DNA from: Mycolicibacterium goodii
GTDB taxonomy: Bacteria; Actinomycetota; Actinomycetes; Mycobacteriales; Mycobacteriaceae
Reading direction: 5' to 3'
DNA length: 64,000 nucleotides
Assembly: GCF_001187505.1 (NCBI RefSeq)
Contig: NZ_CP012150.1
Location: 6,234,048-6,298,047 of the forward strand
In this document: piece by piece, positions 62,867 through 64,000 of the stretch
Layout of the letters: each line of letters opens with the position of its first letter
Position numbering within the stretch: the stretch's first letter is position 1
Notes under the pieces: generated by a model
The model's input: the letters and a program-made list of their open reading frames with translations, nothing else
What the model was told of the DNA's origin: nothing
The model's database searches: none
Position numbers and translations under genes: made by a program

Positions 62867-64000
62867 ATGACGAGCACCGACACCTACGATCCGCCCCTGT
62901 CCGGTGTCCGGGTCGTCGATCTGTCGTCCGGCCCGATCACCGCGGTCGGGCGTCTGCTCGCCGATCTCGGCGCGCGGGTGACGCCGGTCAACCTGGCCGG
63001 GGTGACCGAGACGGATGCGACGGTGGGACCGCACATCGGGTCGACCCCGGTGGGCACCGCCATCAACCGATTGGGCCTGACCACGCTCGACATCGACGCC
63101 TCGACGGCCGACGGTGCCCGCCGGTGGCAGCAACTGCTGGCCGGCGCCGCCATCCTCATCGAGAACACCCGTCCCGGTTCGGATGCCGAGAAGACGTTGG
63201 CGGTCAGGCAGATTCACGCCGACCACCCGTCGCTGGTGATCCTGTCGATCAGCGACTTCGGTCGCGACTCCGACTACCGCAGGTGGCAGGCCACCACGCC
63301 GGTGCTGCACGCGCTGACCAGTGAGCTGTCGCGCTCGGGTATCCCGGGTCGCGAACCGCTGGTCCCGCCTGCCCCGCAGCTGCCCTATCACGTGGCCGCC
63401 GCCCAGGCCGCGGTGCTGACCATGAGTGTGTACCTCGACCGGCTGCGCACCGGCACAGGCGATCTCATCGACTTCGCGGTCCTCGACGGGGCGATGCAGA
63501 CACTCGACCCTCCGTTCGGCACGCCGGGCACCGGATCGGCCGGTGTGCCGCTCAGTGAACAGCGGCGGAACTGGGCGGCCGAACGGCAGCGCTACCCGAT
63601 CGTGCGCTGCAAGGACGGCTACGTACGGATCTGCGTGTTGGCGAAACGCCAGTGGCAGGGCATGTTCACCTGGCTGGGAAAGCCGGAAGAATACGCTGAC
63701 CCCAAGTTCAACAGCCTCATCGAGCGCTTCAAGTCGCCGACGCTGCTGCAGGCGATCGAGAAGTTCTGCGCCGACAAGACCCGCGCCGAGTTGGAGACCG
63801 AGGGACAGCGACACGGTGTGCCCACCGCTGCCGTGCTCACGCTGACCGAGGCGCTGGACACCGAACAGGTCAAAAACCGTGGTTTCTTCCGCGAGGTGCA
63901 ACTCGCCGACGGGCTCACCGCACCGGTGCCGGTGGGTGTCTGCGAGGTGGACGGCCACCGCGCCGGCGCGCTCACCGCACCGCCGGACACGCCCGCGTGT
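62867..64000 (+). CDS. CaiB/BaiF CoA-transferase, 5' part
   Basis: 378 codons with no stop before the window edge. CoA-transferase III signature LSGVRVVDLSSGPITAVGRLLADLGARV at the start. Length and lack of an early stop suggest the double-domain (about 800-residue) form found with steroid and alkanoate catabolic genes. GGAG precedes the ATG at 62867. The three genes form an operon parallel in design to the one at 22-27 kb. Confidence 0.88.
   Translation, partial: MTSTDTYDPPLSGVRVVDLSSGPITAVGRLLADLGARVTPVNLAGVTETDATVGPHIGSTPVGTAINRLGLTTLDIDASTADGARRWQQLLAGAAILIENTRPGSDAEKTLAVRQIHADHPSLVILSISDFGRDSDYRRWQATTPVLHALTSELSRSGIPGREPLVPPAPQLPYHVAAAQAAVLTMSVYLDRLRTGTGDLIDFAVLDGAMQTLDPPFGTPGTGSAGVPLSEQRRNWAAERQRYPIVRCKDGYVRICVLAKRQWQGMFTWLGKPEEYADPKFNSLIERFKSPTLLQAIEKFCADKTRAELETEGQRHGVPTAAVLTLTEALDTEQVKNRGFFREVQLADGLTAPVPVGVCEVDGHRAGALTAPPDTPAC

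Overview
The window is chromosomal DNA of a fast-growing mycobacterium and looks like Mycolicibacterium (Mycobacterium) smegmatis or a very close relative. The evidence is high G+C, GTG/TTG starts, two WhiB regulators, AdnAB, mycoredoxin-1, a SigH/RshA pair, mycobacterial bL37, and a mim binuclear-iron monooxygenase locus with its regulator. From about 9.4 kb to 59.3 kb the gene order follows, in reverse, the M. tuberculosis block around Rv3193c-Rv3223c (from memory, not from a search). The flanks and several inserted blocks are accessory metabolism. There is no prophage, insertion sequence or CRISPR array.

Layout. 0-4.1 kb: end of the mimABCD operon (mimB partial, mimA) divergent from mimR, with two near-identical inverted repeats between them. 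4.1-9.3 kb: initiator tRNA, a BBE-like flavooxidase and a large SARP/AAA regulator. 9.4-18.3 kb: conserved envelope/proteolysis block (UPF0182 membrane protein, PDZ-Lon protease, DUF2342 metalloprotease-like protein, orphan TOMM-type leader-binding protein, ABC1 kinase), then whiB7 with its attenuated uORF leader. 18.3-21.7 kb: uvrD2 and two charged stress-type proteins. 21.9-28.4 kb: a five-gene acyl-CoA catabolic operon (CoA-transferase, two acyl-CoA dehydrogenases, MHS transporter, enoyl-CoA hydratase) with a divergent IclR regulator; the transporter carries an in-frame stop. 28.4-32.6 kb: mycoredoxin, NudC, a K+ channel and small membrane proteins. 32.5-40.1 kb: adnBA, lipV and an alkyltransferase-like protein. 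40.2-46.5 kb: moeZ, DUF3152 protease-like protein, TetR, DUF3107, MmpS-like and ferritin-like proteins. 46.5-55.6 kb: rhlE with a structured leader, PP2C phosphatase, ParA, gpm2-entC-GNAT, a type II dehydroquinase and a lipid kinase. 55.6-59.3 kb: whiB1, pdtaS, the biotinylated TB7.3 protein, the 24-residue ribosomal protein bL37, and rshA-sigH. 59.5-64 kb: YbaK deacylase, a muconolactone-isomerase-like protein, and a second acyl-CoA dehydrogenase/CoA-transferase operon that runs off the end.

The central theme is redox, antibiotic and DNA-damage stress handling (whiB7, whiB1, sigH/rshA, mrx1, nudC, uvrD2, adnAB), bordered by catabolic islands for small ketones/alkanes and acyl-CoA substrates. 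The observations most worth following are the MimR operator pair, an interspersed palindrome family, the transporter nonsense codon, the switch-like rhlE leader, two plausible sigH starts, and the orphan TOMM-type protein beside two proteases.
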